Assembly (NCBI GenBank): GCA_963743325.1
Contig: CAVUOZ010000011.1
Span: 124,001 to 188,000 of the forward strand
From: DATFVA01 sp963743325
Lineage (GTDB): Bacteria > Bacteroidota > Ignavibacteria > Ignavibacteriales > Ignavibacteriaceae
Direction: 5' to 3'
DNA: 64,000 nt
A model generated the notes under the pieces. The model had not been told where the DNA came from and did no database searches. It saw only the letters and a program-made list of their open reading frames with translations. This document shows, piece by piece, positions 18,662-27,977 of this stretch. The translations under genes were made by a program, and so were the position numbers. Positions within the stretch are counted from its first letter, which is position 1. The number at the start of each line of letters is the position of its first letter.

Positions 18662-18690
18662 CATCTTCAGCTTATCGACCTTTTATTTCG

Positions 18691-18730
18691 GCCTGCAGGA
18701 TTTTTTAAAAATTCTGCAGGCAGTTTTTTT
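18691..18730 (+). terminator. rho-independent terminator of the OmpA-family gene
   Basis: GCCTGCAG pairs with CTGCAGGC at 18714-18721, and a run of seven T follows. It lies 30 bases after the OmpA stop codon. Confidence 0.88.
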
Positions 18731-18759
18731 GCAACTGCCTGCAATTTGAATTTATCATT

Positions 18760-19197
18760 TTAAAAATCCAGGAAATATGTGGAATGATTTAAAGTATGAT
18801 AAGAATGATAAAGGTTTTTACTAACAGTCCTGACTTTTTCACTACTATCGAATTTAGCTGAACCTCTCAGACGATAAATTCCTATCCCGCTGTCAATGTT
18901 ATAGAGTGCAACAGCAGCCGCAATTCTTTCTTCATCTGTGGTTCCATAATCAAGCATATTGAGAAGAGGGATAAGAGTTGCTGAAAAATCATCAGGTTTT
19001 ATAAGTGCATTTTCAATAACCTCCGTCATAACTACAGCTGAACTAACTCTCAATCCTTGGTTATCGGATTGAATACCAGACATCAGGTTTTCGATAATAG
19101 CACCTTTGTTAGGAGAGGTGGTTAAATCAGCCCCTGCAGCCGAGAGTGGGGCTATCATTAAGGAGGAGAGTAAAAGTATTGATACTAACGTTTTCAT
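18760..19197 (-). CDS. exported HEAT-like hypothetical protein
   Basis: A 145-residue protein with a signal peptide (MKTLVSILLLSSLMIAPLSA). The mature part is helical and looks like two to three HEAT-type units: NKGAIIENLMSGIQSDNQGL, RVSSAVVMTEVIEN and DEERIAAAVALYNID. GGAGG precedes the ATG. Similar small exported proteins occur in Ignavibacteria without known function. It is convergent with the OmpA-family gene and lies downstream of the radical SAM gene's promoter region. Role unknown; HEAT repeats usually bind proteins. Confidence 0.72.
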   Translation of the reverse strand: MKTLVSILLLSSLMIAPLSAAGADLTTSPNKGAIIENLMSGIQSDNQGLRVSSAVVMTEVIENALIKPDDFSATLIPLLNMLDYGTTDEERIAAAVALYNIDSGIGIYRLRGSAKFDSSEKVRTVSKNLYHSYHTLNHSTYFLDF

Positions 19198-19314
19198 ATC
19201 AGCCTCCGAATTTAAGGTTTTTATATACTTGCCGGGAGTAAGCTACAATGTAAAGACGGAACCTGTCCATTGAATTTATATGAATGGAATAATTAATATT
19301 AAGACTGGTAATAT

Positions 19315-20325
19315 TTAAGGTTGATTCTTTACAGCAATATAATTTTTAAATGGATCTTCCCGTGTCTCTTCAAAGAAGGGTTTGTATGATTCTTTACTAT
19401 CCATTTCCTGAACCCATCCGTTCTCAAGTCCGAATTTGTCCAGTAGTTCTATCGCTCGTACGTATTCCGAATAAGAAATATTACGGCTTATTAAAGGATA
19501 TTTTTCTGCTTTGTTTGCCGGGTAATACTGGGCCATTAATGAAATATGTACCTGTTTATCCAGTTCTTTGGCAATAAACCTGAATACATTTTCTGTTTCA
19601 GCGAGACTGTTGGGCATTACAAGGTGCCTTATAATTAAACCCCTGACTACCACACCATCTTTATAAATTAGTTCGCTGCCAACCTGCCTGTACATTTCTT
19701 TTATTGCAGGTTTTACCGCATCGAAATAATCGCTCACTTTCGAATATGTTTTGCCGACAGAATTCTCACCATATTTAAAATCAGGCAGGTAAATATCAAT
19801 CACTCCATCATATAGTTTCAGCATCTCCACACTGTCATATCCGTTTGTATTGTAGATAATTGGAAGCCTTAATCCTTTTCCAACGGCAAGATAAATTGAT
19901 TTCAGAATCGGGGCAGTAAAATGAGTAGGTGAGACGAGTCCTATATTATGACAGCTTCTGTTCTGAAGCTCAATCATAATCTCTGCCAGTCTTTCATGAG
20001 AAACTTCATTTTTTCTCTCAGCTTTATAATTCTGGCTGATTACATAATTCTGGCAGAATACACACCGCAGGTTACAGTTTCCAAAGAATATATTTCCAGC
20101 TCCGTTTGTACCGCTCAATACAGGCTCTTCTCCAAAATGAGGAGTGTAGGAAGAAACTATGGGAAGATCCCCGCTCTGGCAGATACCATATTCTCCGCTG
20201 GTTCTGTCTACATTACAGTTTCTGGGACAGCTCGTACATGACTGAAGTATTTTGGCTGCTGCAGGTAATTTTTTCTCAAATTCACCTGAATCATAAGTAC
20301 GTAAATAGGAAGGGACAAAGTCCAT
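19315..20325 (-). CDS. PflA/PflX-type radical SAM protein
   Basis: A 336-residue radical SAM enzyme. The 4Fe-4S motif CNLRCVFCQNYVIS (CxxxCxxC) lies near residue 85-95. In front of it is a cysteine-rich segment SCTSCPRNCNVDRTSGEYG that may hold a second cluster. The rest is a TIM-barrel with GLVSPTHFTAPIL and VIDIYLPDFKYG. It matches the group annotated as putative pyruvate formate-lyase activating enzymes (PflX-like). No pyruvate formate-lyase or other glycyl-radical enzyme is nearby, so its target is unknown. It is not the AmmeMemoRadiSam protein as far as motifs show. Monocistronic. Confidence 0.88.
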   Translation of the reverse strand: MDFVPSYLRTYDSGEFEKKLPAAAKILQSCTSCPRNCNVDRTSGEYGICQSGDLPIVSSYTPHFGEEPVLSGTNGAGNIFFGNCNLRCVFCQNYVISQNYKAERKNEVSHERLAEIMIELQNRSCHNIGLVSPTHFTAPILKSIYLAVGKGLRLPIIYNTNGYDSVEMLKLYDGVIDIYLPDFKYGENSVGKTYSKVSDYFDAVKPAIKEMYRQVGSELIYKDGVVVRGLIIRHLVMPNSLAETENVFRFIAKELDKQVHISLMAQYYPANKAEKYPLISRNISYSEYVRAIELLDKFGLENGWVQEMDSKESYKPFFEETREDPFKNYIAVKNQP

Positions 20326-20474
20326 CTTAAAGCATTATTGATTTATAAAAAATATTAATCTAAATTAAGTCAATTAAATGTCAGGGTAAATATATGAAAA
20401 GGAATCCTGTTTACCACTCGGAATCAAACCGTCAGATGCTTTCCTATAACTTTATTCAAAGGAGGTAGAATGGT

Positions 20475-22268
20475 ATGAAAAATTTTTATTTTCTAATCCT
20501 GTTCCCTTTATTTTTAATATTTGAATTTCCTTTCCACAATTTGTACGCGCAAAATAAAATTATTGAGAAAAGACATCACACTAAAGTTGAATCCGATAAA
20601 GTTCTATCTGACCCTACACAGAGTTTAATGGATATTAACAATATTACTGGTTGGGTTGCAATGACGGGTTTTCACGATTGGCTGGTAGATGACAGCTGGA
20701 ACGGTGTTTACCCTAACGGATTTTTTGTTGGCCTTGTTTTCAATGAGGGAATTGTATGGGGAGGATTGGTTAATGACGGCGGTTCACAAGTTGTGAGGGT
20801 TAATGGAAACGCATATGGAACCGGCTGCAGACCTATAACAAGATTGTTCAGAGTAAGAACTGATTTTCAAACTGCTGACCTGACTTTAGATGCCTCAAAT
20901 TTTTTTAATATACCTATAGGACAAGTAACTCAACAGCAGATTGATGAAATAAGAGCGCAGTATCAAACGGACTGGAGTGAATGGCCTGCGGCTGAAGGGG
21001 CCCCATTTAAGGATGTTGATGAGAACGGCATTTATAACCCTGATGTTGATGTCCCGGGAGTCACAGGAGCCGATCAAACGTTATTTATAAAATATAATGA
21101 TGGAATAAGTGATTCATTATATTCGTCTCAGCCAATAGGACTCGAAGTAACTGAAACTTATTGGGCATACGCAGTTTCAGGTACATTGGGGAATGTAATT
21201 TTTAAAAAAGTCGATATTAAATATACCGGAGCCCAGGGAGTGCCGCCAGGTTCTTACATTGACAGCATGTACATATGCCAGTGGAGTGACCCTGATGTTG
21301 GTACATCTAACGATGATTATGCGGGGTGTGATACCATCCTGAATCTGGGATATGCATATAATGCGGAAGCCATTGACCCGGCTTATAACAGCATTGGTTT
21401 AGTGCCTCCGGCAATAGGTTATTCTTTTTTACAAGGTGTTTCTGCTTTTACGGGAAATCCGAATGACAGTGCAATAATTAACTTTAAATGGCGGATTGGT
21501 TATAAATATGTAAATACTAAACCAATGACTCGTTTTATTTTCCATGGATCAGGCGAAACCTGGAGTCCTCCTACCTGGCAGAGCTATGATGGGACTTTAG
21601 AATTTTATAATTACATGAGAGGGTTTTTACCATACCCTCATTACCCAGTCTCCTGGGTATTCCCCGAATCTGTTACAGATTATACGGATGACGGGGTATT
21701 TCTCCTGGACGGAGATCCGGTAACCGGAATAGGCAAAATTGATGGGTTACTAGATGGTCCCGGCAACCGGCTATTGTTTACAGTTACCGGCCCTTTTAGA
21801 TTAGCGCTGGGAGAGTCAGCGGAAGTTGTAATAGCCAATATTGCCGGATTAGGTAATTCTTATCTGAATAGTATAACCAAATTAAAAGAAAATACATTTG
21901 CAGCTGATACTACGTACTCAGGCTTAGTAAGTTTAGAGCAGGTTCAGGTAGTAAATATCAAATCCGAATCATTAAATGAGTCAATTCCCGAAAGTTTTAT
22001 TTTATATCAAAACTACCCCAACCCGTTTAATCCTGTTACAACAATAAAATATACTGTTCCTTCCGTAGGAACTTCATTTATGAAGTTCTTACAATTAAAA
22101 GTTTACGATGTCCTTGGTAATGAAGTCGCCACTCTCGTCAATGAAGAAAAAGCAGCAGGAGAATATGAAGTTACTTTTGATGCGTCGAAATTATCAAGTG
22201 GAATCTATTTTTACCAGTTGAAGACTGGCGCTTTGATTAAAACAAAGAAGATGATCCTTCTGAAATAA
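20475..22268 (+). CDS. T9SS-sorted secreted protein, function unknown
   Basis: A 597-residue protein with an N-terminal signal peptide (FYFLILFPLFLIFEFPF...) and a C-terminal type IX sorting domain (NYPNPFNPVTTIKYTVP, VYDVLGNEVATLVN, SSGIYFYQLKTG, ending KKMILLK). The 490 residues between are rich in Gly, Asp and Tyr without a domain I can name; AEGAPFKDVDENGIYNPDVD resembles a calcium-binding dockerin-like loop. It should be exported by Sec, pass the outer membrane through T9SS, and be released or anchored. GGAGG at 20461-20465 supports the ATG at 20475. Similar proteins occur as large paralogous sets in Ignavibacteria. Confidence 0.85.
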   Translation: MKNFYFLILFPLFLIFEFPFHNLYAQNKIIEKRHHTKVESDKVLSDPTQSLMDINNITGWVAMTGFHDWLVDDSWNGVYPNGFFVGLVFNEGIVWGGLVNDGGSQVVRVNGNAYGTGCRPITRLFRVRTDFQTADLTLDASNFFNIPIGQVTQQQIDEIRAQYQTDWSEWPAAEGAPFKDVDENGIYNPDVDVPGVTGADQTLFIKYNDGISDSLYSSQPIGLEVTETYWAYAVSGTLGNVIFKKVDIKYTGAQGVPPGSYIDSMYICQWSDPDVGTSNDDYAGCDTILNLGYAYNAEAIDPAYNSIGLVPPAIGYSFLQGVSAFTGNPNDSAIINFKWRIGYKYVNTKPMTRFIFHGSGETWSPPTWQSYDGTLEFYNYMRGFLPYPHYPVSWVFPESVTDYTDDGVFLLDGDPVTGIGKIDGLLDGPGNRLLFTVTGPFRLALGESAEVVIANIAGLGNSYLNSITKLKENTFAADTTYSGLVSLEQVQVVNIKSESLNESIPESFILYQNYPNPFNPVTTIKYTVPSVGTSFMKFLQLKVYDVLGNEVATLVNEEKAAGEYEVTFDASKLSSGIYFYQLKTGALIKTKKMILLK

Positions 22269-22277
22269 TCTCCCTGT

Positions 22278-22308
22278 AAAAAAACCCCGGCTGTTTTTAA
22301 CCGGGGTT
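22278..22308 (-). terminator. rho-independent terminator of the sortilin-like gene
   Basis: AACCCCGG and CCGGGGTT form an eight-pair stem with a ten-base loop. Read on the minus strand it is followed by seven T. It lies 65 bases past the stop of the 22373-25633 gene, and may also serve the T9SS gene converging from the left. Confidence 0.85.
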
Positions 22309-22372
22309 CTGCAAACCTTCGGGATCAGCAAGATGTATTGGATATGGTACTCTCGAATTTTGTTTAATAATT

Positions 22373-25300
22373 TTACCGCACTTCTAAAGTCGGGATCCTT
22401 CCCGGTGTCCACGGGGCGTTATATTTTTCCAAATCGTCTTCCAATGTCTTCAGATCATAGTTGTATAAATTCTTCAACTGCTCAAGCACGGGCGGGAATT
22501 TATCCATCAGTATTTTATATGCATTCTTTTCGTTCTGCGTAATGTTTGAAGAAGAACGGTAATGCGTGTATGAAAGCACTGCTAACCTTTCATTGAATGT
22601 GACCGGAGAAGGAGGGTTTTCCTCTGTACTGGGGAAATTTGATTCGCGGTTGAACTTCAATGAAATATCTTTCAGTGTGCTCCAGAGATTATCAGCTCTT
22701 ACCATTAAATCATTGGGTGCTTCCGGAGTATTTATAAGCGCCTGTTTAATGTCTGTTACCTTTTTCATCATGTCATCAAGGAAGCGTTCGGTTCCGCTGA
22801 TAGTCCTTGCAAGCTGGTTAGCTTTTTTCTGGAAATTAACCAGCTCACTGCGGTCAGCAATCGGTAATGTTGAATTGTTCAGTGCAGCTACATTGAAATC
22901 AACAGGTCCGTACAGCTGTTTCTCTCCATCCCTGGTTATCATTGCCATTGAAACAGTATACTTACCCGGAAGAGCAGGTGTGCTCCCGTGATCTTCTGCA
23001 GTAGGGTTGAATTTATCCTTTAGTTCAACAGGAGAAGTGCTCTCATAACGTAAATCCCAGTTGATCCTGTTAATACCTTTTGCAGCAGATTTTGTCAGTT
23101 TCCTGATAATATTTCCAGCATCATCCTTTATCGCAAATAAAAGGTATGGGGCAATTTCCTCCTGCTCTGCACGAAGCTGCGCATCGTTTGGCTGAGGGAT
23201 TGGTTTGCCGTCTTTAAATAATTCTTTTTCTTTTTCTTTCCGTGTGTCCTTAAGTGTTTTGGGAACTTCTTTAATATAGTAAGTAAAGACTGCTCCGAAA
23301 TCCGGATTAGGAGCCTTAAAATATGTTGCACCCTGGCCGTATCTACCGCCTGTTTTGTGAAACATCAAAGCATCCTTAACAGGAAAGATATATGAGTCTT
23401 TATCGAGCATAGTTTTATTTATTTCACGAAGAGGTGTGAAATTATCAAGTATATAAAACCCTCTGCCGAATGTTGCTACTACTAAATCATTCTCTCTTTT
23501 CTGGATAGCAATATCTCTTATCGCAATAGTGGGTATTCCTGATTTTAATTGTATCCATACCTTGCCGCCATCGGTTGTGAAAAAGAATCCGAATTCTGTT
23601 CCTGCAAAAAGCAGATCGGGATTAACATAATCCTGTTGAATTGAATGAACGCTGCCGTTCTCAGGTAAATTGCCTGCAATAGACGTCCACGATTTACCTT
23701 TATCACTGCTCTTCAACAAATATGGTTTGAAATCATCCCTCTGCAGATTATTAAACGAAGCAAATACTACATTCTCATCGAACTTTGAAGGACAGATATC
23801 GCTTACGTATGTGTACTGAGGAACCCCGGGAAATTCGTCAATTTTTCGCCAGGTCTTTACATCTTCCGAAACCTGGATTAAACCGTCATCGGTTCCTGCA
23901 TACAGAAGATTTTCTGTGACAGGTGATTCTGTTAAAGAGACAATCGTCCCGAAAAGTGAAGTTGACTGATCTTTTGCTACTGCATCGACACTCCAGTATT
24001 TGCCCATAACTGGCCACTGGTTCCTGTCGAGTTGGGCCGTAAGATCAGGACTAATTTCCTGCCATGTGTCTCCCCTGTCATCACTTTTGAAAACTTTATT
24101 GGCGGCACAGTAAAGTCTTGTATGATTGTGTGAACTTACAAATAAAGGCGTATCCCAGTTCCATTTATATGTCAATTCGTCTTCCATTGGTTCAGGGCGA
24201 ATATCAATTGCTTCCCCGCTTGCTTTATCATAACGGACCATATTTCCGTACTGTGCTTCCGCATAAACAATATTCGGATCTTCAGGATCAGTTGCACTCC
24301 AGAAACCATCTCCGCCGTTAGTTATAAACCAACTGCTGTTTACGATTCCGTCCTCGCTTAGTGTAGCGGAAGGACCGCCCATACTGTTATTATCCTGAGT
24401 TCCACCATATATATTATAAAATGGTTCTGCATTATCCACCGCAACCCGGTAGAATTGGGTGATCGGCAGATTCTCTTTAAAGTCGAATGTCTTTCCGTCA
24501 TCATAAGTTTCATATACTCCGCCGTCTCCTCCAATTAAAAAGTGATCTGTATATTCCGGGTCTATCCACATAGCATGATCATCGACGTGTCTGTCTTTAT
24601 TACCAACATTAGTCCATGTCTTTCCTCCGTCAAGAGTCACCACTGAGAATGTTTCAGCGGAGAAAACTTTATCTGCATTTTTCGGATCAACATAAATCTC
24701 GTTAAAGTATTGTCCCGAAGAGGCATAGTCGCTCATTTTATCCCAGCTTGCCCCCCGGTTTGTGGATCTGAAAAAACCGCTCTTCCCTTCCGCGGCTTCA
24801 ACAATTAAATATAGAATATCAGGGTTGGAAGGTGCATATGCTATATCCATTCCACCAAGATCGACATTAGGCAAGCCTTTCATTATCTTTTCCCACGTTG
24901 CTCCGGCATCGGTCGATTTATATACTGCAGACTCCGGTCCGCCTCCAATCTTTGTAAAAATATGTCTTCTTCTCTGCTCTGAGGTTGCATACATAATATC
25001 AGGATTTCGCGGATCATAAATGATATTATTAACTCCGGTGTTCTCACTAATCTCAAGCACCTTCTTCCAGGTTTTCCCGGCATCTTCTGTTTTATATAAA
25101 CCTCTGTCACCGCCGGGTCCCCATACAGAACCCTCTGCAGCGACAAAAACTATGTTCGTGTTTCTCGGGTCAATTGCAATTTCACCGATCTGGCGTGAAT
25201 CTTTTAAACCCATATTTTTCCACGACTTTCCGCCGTCAGTAGTTTTATATATTCCGTCACCGTAGCCGAGTGCTCTCTGGTGGTTATTTTCCCCCGTACC

Positions 25301-25633
25301 TGCCCAGACCACATAAGGATTATTCGGGTCTATTGCAAGGCAGCCGATTGAATAAGCACCGTAATTATCGAAGACAGGTTCGAATGTTATACCATCATTT
25401 ATAGTTTTCCAGATGTGCCCGCTAGCAACTGCGACATAATATTCGGCATGATTCTGAGGGTTAACTGCAAAATCAGCTATTCTTCCGGAAGTGAATGCAG
25501 GACCAATGCTTCTCCATTTTAAACCTGAAACAACTTCTGCAAGAGTTGAATCTTTCTTATCCTCATCCTGTGCAAAGATTACAACGGATAACAGTACAGA
25601 AAGAATCAATGAAATATTGATAAATCTTTTCAT
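22373..25633 (-). CDS. exported sortilin/BNR-repeat beta-propeller protein ('glycosyl hydrolase' type)
   Basis: A 1086-residue exported protein with signal peptide (MKRFINISLILSVLLSVVIF). Residues about 35-740 form a large VPS10/sortilin-like ten-bladed propeller with repeated 'S.D.G.TW' Asp-box turns (TTDGGKSW, TEDAGKTW, STDAGATW, STNRGASW, SDDRGDTW, SSDKGKSW). The C-terminal 300 residues hold a beta-sandwich (KSAAKGINRINWDLRYES) and helices. Databases usually call this widespread family 'glycosyl hydrolase', but no catalytic residues are established. The propeller probably binds protein or glycan in the periplasm or outside. It lacks a T9SS tail. Terminator at 22278-22308. Confidence 0.85.
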   Translation of the reverse strand: MKRFINISLILSVLLSVVIFAQDEDKKDSTLAEVVSGLKWRSIGPAFTSGRIADFAVNPQNHAEYYVAVASGHIWKTINDGITFEPVFDNYGAYSIGCLAIDPNNPYVVWAGTGENNHQRALGYGDGIYKTTDGGKSWKNMGLKDSRQIGEIAIDPRNTNIVFVAAEGSVWGPGGDRGLYKTEDAGKTWKKVLEISENTGVNNIIYDPRNPDIMYATSEQRRRHIFTKIGGGPESAVYKSTDAGATWEKIMKGLPNVDLGGMDIAYAPSNPDILYLIVEAAEGKSGFFRSTNRGASWDKMSDYASSGQYFNEIYVDPKNADKVFSAETFSVVTLDGGKTWTNVGNKDRHVDDHAMWIDPEYTDHFLIGGDGGVYETYDDGKTFDFKENLPITQFYRVAVDNAEPFYNIYGGTQDNNSMGGPSATLSEDGIVNSSWFITNGGDGFWSATDPEDPNIVYAEAQYGNMVRYDKASGEAIDIRPEPMEDELTYKWNWDTPLFVSSHNHTRLYCAANKVFKSDDRGDTWQEISPDLTAQLDRNQWPVMGKYWSVDAVAKDQSTSLFGTIVSLTESPVTENLLYAGTDDGLIQVSEDVKTWRKIDEFPGVPQYTYVSDICPSKFDENVVFASFNNLQRDDFKPYLLKSSDKGKSWTSIAGNLPENGSVHSIQQDYVNPDLLFAGTEFGFFFTTDGGKVWIQLKSGIPTIAIRDIAIQKRENDLVVATFGRGFYILDNFTPLREINKTMLDKDSYIFPVKDALMFHKTGGRYGQGATYFKAPNPDFGAVFTYYIKEVPKTLKDTRKEKEKELFKDGKPIPQPNDAQLRAEQEEIAPYLLFAIKDDAGNIIRKLTKSAAKGINRINWDLRYESTSPVELKDKFNPTAEDHGSTPALPGKYTVSMAMITRDGEKQLYGPVDFNVAALNNSTLPIADRSELVNFQKKANQLARTISGTERFLDDMMKKVTDIKQALINTPEAPNDLMVRADNLWSTLKDISLKFNRESNFPSTEENPPSPVTFNERLAVLSYTHYRSSSNITQNEKNAYKILMDKFPPVLEQLKNLYNYDLKTLEDDLEKYNAPWTPGRIPTLEVR

Positions 25634-26181
25634 AATAAATTAGAGAATTGTGAGTGAATAATTTGATTTGACATTTGAGTATACGTAGTTATCAGCTATC
25701 ATATTATCTAAATTAAATATTCCCCTTATATACGGGCTATAACTTAGTAAACTTATAATTTTTATTCTACACTAAAATGATGAATGGTTGATAAATTATA
25801 TGGGAAAAATTGTATTAATGGTTGCAAAAACAATTCCTTTTTTCAAGCTGCTGATATTCAGAAAGCTTAGGTCTTCTGTTCCTCTTTTTTACTTCTCCCG
25901 ATCTGATTGCGTTTTGAATGCGTCTTGAATGCGTTATGAATGCGTCTTAATCTCGGTCAGATCGGCAACTCATTTAATCGCTTTATAAAGTTTATAGGGA
26001 AATGATGTAAATAATTTCGCCGACTTTCTAATTTCCACTTTATAAACAAAAACATTTAATCCATATCTTGAATATCTAAGTGTATCGTCTAATAATACCG
26101 GGGAATGATTTATGTCACCAATTTATATCACTCAAAGGTGTAATTAGATTATATAGAATAATCTGAATAAATGGAACAGTA
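25634..26181. other. intergenic region with a repeat-bearing hairpin
   Basis: About 550 bases between the divergent sortilin-like and HEAT genes. No convincing ORF was seen. It contains the inverted repeat with internal 11-base repeats at 25898-25965 (listed separately) and otherwise AT-rich sequence. Confidence 0.6.
25898..25965. repeat. inverted repeat enclosing four 11-bp tandem repeats
   Basis: CCGATCTGA at 25898-25906 is the exact reverse complement of TCAGATCGG at 25957-25965. Between them are four tandem copies of GCGTNWTGAAT (GCGTTTTGAAT, GCGTCTTGAAT, GCGTTATGAAT, GCGTCTTAAT) from 25909 to 25951. It may fold into a hairpin with a repetitive loop or serve as a protein-binding array. 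Confidence 0.75.
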
Positions 26182-26679
26182 ATGTCAGAAACAATAGTAG
26201 AATTAATTAAAGATTTATCTGACCCCGACGGCATCAAAAGACAGAAAGCCAGGTATGCCCTCGTTAAAATGGGAAATCCCGCACTGGATTCCCTGGCGGA
26301 ACTTCACGATTCTCAAAAACATCTGGCAAGATGGGAAGCGATTAAAGCTATAAGTGAAATCGGAACGACAGCCTCAATCCCAATTCTAATTAATGCACTG
26401 GAAGATGAAGAGTTCGATGTCAGGTGGCTCGCAGCAGAAGGTTTGATTGAAATCGGTCATTCTTCAGTTTATCCTCTCCTGAAAGCCTACATCTCAAATG
26501 GAGATTCTATACATTTGAAAGAAGGTGTCCATCATGTTCTTAAAGGGTTGGATATCAGAGGTCTTTTTGAAGATAAATACGAAATAATTCAAGCACTTGA
26601 AACTTTTACAGCACCTGTAAAACTTAAGCTTAAAATAATTAATATGCTGAAGGATGAGCTGGCCGGTGTAGGGAGTTAA
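26182..26679 (+). CDS. HEAT-repeat protein
   Basis: A 165-residue cytoplasmic protein with three to four HEAT repeats of the PBS-lyase type: RQKARYALVKMGNPALDSL, ARWEAIKAISEIGTTASIPI and VRWLAAEGLIEIGHSSVYPL. Such repeats make a curved helical surface for protein binding. The ATG at 26182 has only a weak upstream site. It precedes an aldo/keto reductase gene by 67 bases on the same strand, so they may be co-transcribed, but no functional link is evident. Confidence 0.85.
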   Translation: MSETIVELIKDLSDPDGIKRQKARYALVKMGNPALDSLAELHDSQKHLARWEAIKAISEIGTTASIPILINALEDEEFDVRWLAAEGLIEIGHSSVYPLLKAYISNGDSIHLKEGVHHVLKGLDIRGLFEDKYEIIQALETFTAPVKLKLKIINMLKDELAGVGS

Positions 26680-26746
26680 CACAAAAGCTAAGTTTGACTA
26701 AAATATTACGGATGAGTTTAAATATTTCTTTAAACGAAGTTGAATT

Positions 26747-27733
26747 ATGAAGAAAAGAAGATTGGGAAAAGAAGGACCGGAGGTTTCTGCTATAGGACTA
26801 GGCTGTATGGGAATGTCGGAATTTTATGGTCACGCTGATGAATCTGAATCAATAAAAACAATTCGTAAAGCTTATGATTCGGGCATCAATTTCTTTGATA
26901 CTGCAGATATGTATGGTCCGTATAAAAATGAAGTACTTGTCGGCAAGGCATTAAAAGGAATCAGAAAAGAAGTAATTCTTGCAACCAAATTCGGAATTGT
27001 ACGCGGGGAAGATCCGCAGTCGCGTACTATAAACGGTAAACCGGAATATATTAAATCTGCATGCGATGCTTCCTTAAAAAGACTAAGTGTAGATCATATT
27101 GATCTTTATTACCAGCACAGGGTTGATAAGGACACCCCTATTGAAGACACAATAGGTGCAATGGCTGATCTGGTTAAGGAAGGTAAAGTACGATTTCTCG
27201 GTTTGTCCGAGGCTTCGGCCGATACTATCCGGCGTGCAGATAAAGTCCATAAGATTACAGCGCTTCAGACTGAATACTCACTATGGACGCGCGATCCTGA
27301 AGTTCAAATCCTGTCAACAGTAAGGGAACTCGGGATCGGTTTTGTCGCATACAGCCCTCTCGGGAGAGGATTTCTCACCGGCAGATTTCATAGCCCCGAT
27401 GATTTTGATGAAACGGATTTCAGAAAGTATTCTCCGCGTTTCCAGGGAGAAAACTTGCAGAAGAATCTTCAGTTAGTCGAAAAAGTTAAGGAGATTGCCA
27501 AGAATCAGGGAGTCAAACTTGCACAATTAGCTCTTGCCTGGGTATTAAGCCGGGGGGAGGATATAGTACCAATTCCGGGTACAACCAGGATTAAACATAT
27601 CCGGGAAAATAGTAAAGCAGCTGAAATTGAACTGACTAAAGAAACACTTAACCGGATTGAAGAAATCTTTCCGATGAATGCTGCGAGCGGACTGCGATAT
27701 CCAGAAAAAACTATGAAATCCGTGAATGTTTAG
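26747..27733 (+). CDS. aldo/keto reductase
   Basis: A 328-residue NADPH-dependent oxidoreductase of the AKR13/YajO-like type. The catalytic tetrad is visible: Asp in FFDTADMYG, Tyr in DMYGPYKNE, Lys in ILATKFG and His in YYQHRVD. IGLGCMGMSEFYG marks the start of the barrel and PIPGTTRIKHIREN near residue 285 is the coenzyme phosphate-binding loop. These enzymes reduce aldehydes and ketones in the cytoplasm; the substrate cannot be told from sequence. Length is normal for the family. Confidence 0.95.
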   Translation: MKKRRLGKEGPEVSAIGLGCMGMSEFYGHADESESIKTIRKAYDSGINFFDTADMYGPYKNEVLVGKALKGIRKEVILATKFGIVRGEDPQSRTINGKPEYIKSACDASLKRLSVDHIDLYYQHRVDKDTPIEDTIGAMADLVKEGKVRFLGLSEASADTIRRADKVHKITALQTEYSLWTRDPEVQILSTVRELGIGFVAYSPLGRGFLTGRFHSPDDFDETDFRKYSPRFQGENLQKNLQLVEKVKEIAKNQGVKLAQLALAWVLSRGEDIVPIPGTTRIKHIRENSKAAEIELTKETLNRIEEIFPMNAASGLRYPEKTMKSVNV

Positions 27734-27737
27734 CCTT

Positions 27738-27760
27738 AATCCCTGATTTAGGGTTATTTT
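27738..27760 (+). terminator. possible terminator after the aldo/keto reductase
   Basis: CCCT and AGGG with flanking A/T pairs form a short stem around GATTT, followed by TTATTTTAT. Weak but correctly placed just after the stop codon. Confidence 0.4.
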
Positions 27761-27977
27761 ATATAATACTTTTAAATTTCCGATAATAGAACCTGCCACC
27801 GGGAGTCCAGTACAATGCAGTTACTTAATTATTTAAATTAACTTTTAATGAGAATTGTTAAAAGTTTACTGCAACACTTAAATGGACTTTTTCTTTTATT
27901 TCCATATTGACTCATATCAATTTAATTATGATTTTCCAACAGAGTTTTAACCAATAACTAAAAAAGGAAATAATGCT

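Noticed and set aside
20461..20477. Earlier ATG at 20470 for the T9SS gene
   Set aside because: It gives ATG GTA TGA and stops at once; the ATG at 20475 opens the signal peptide.
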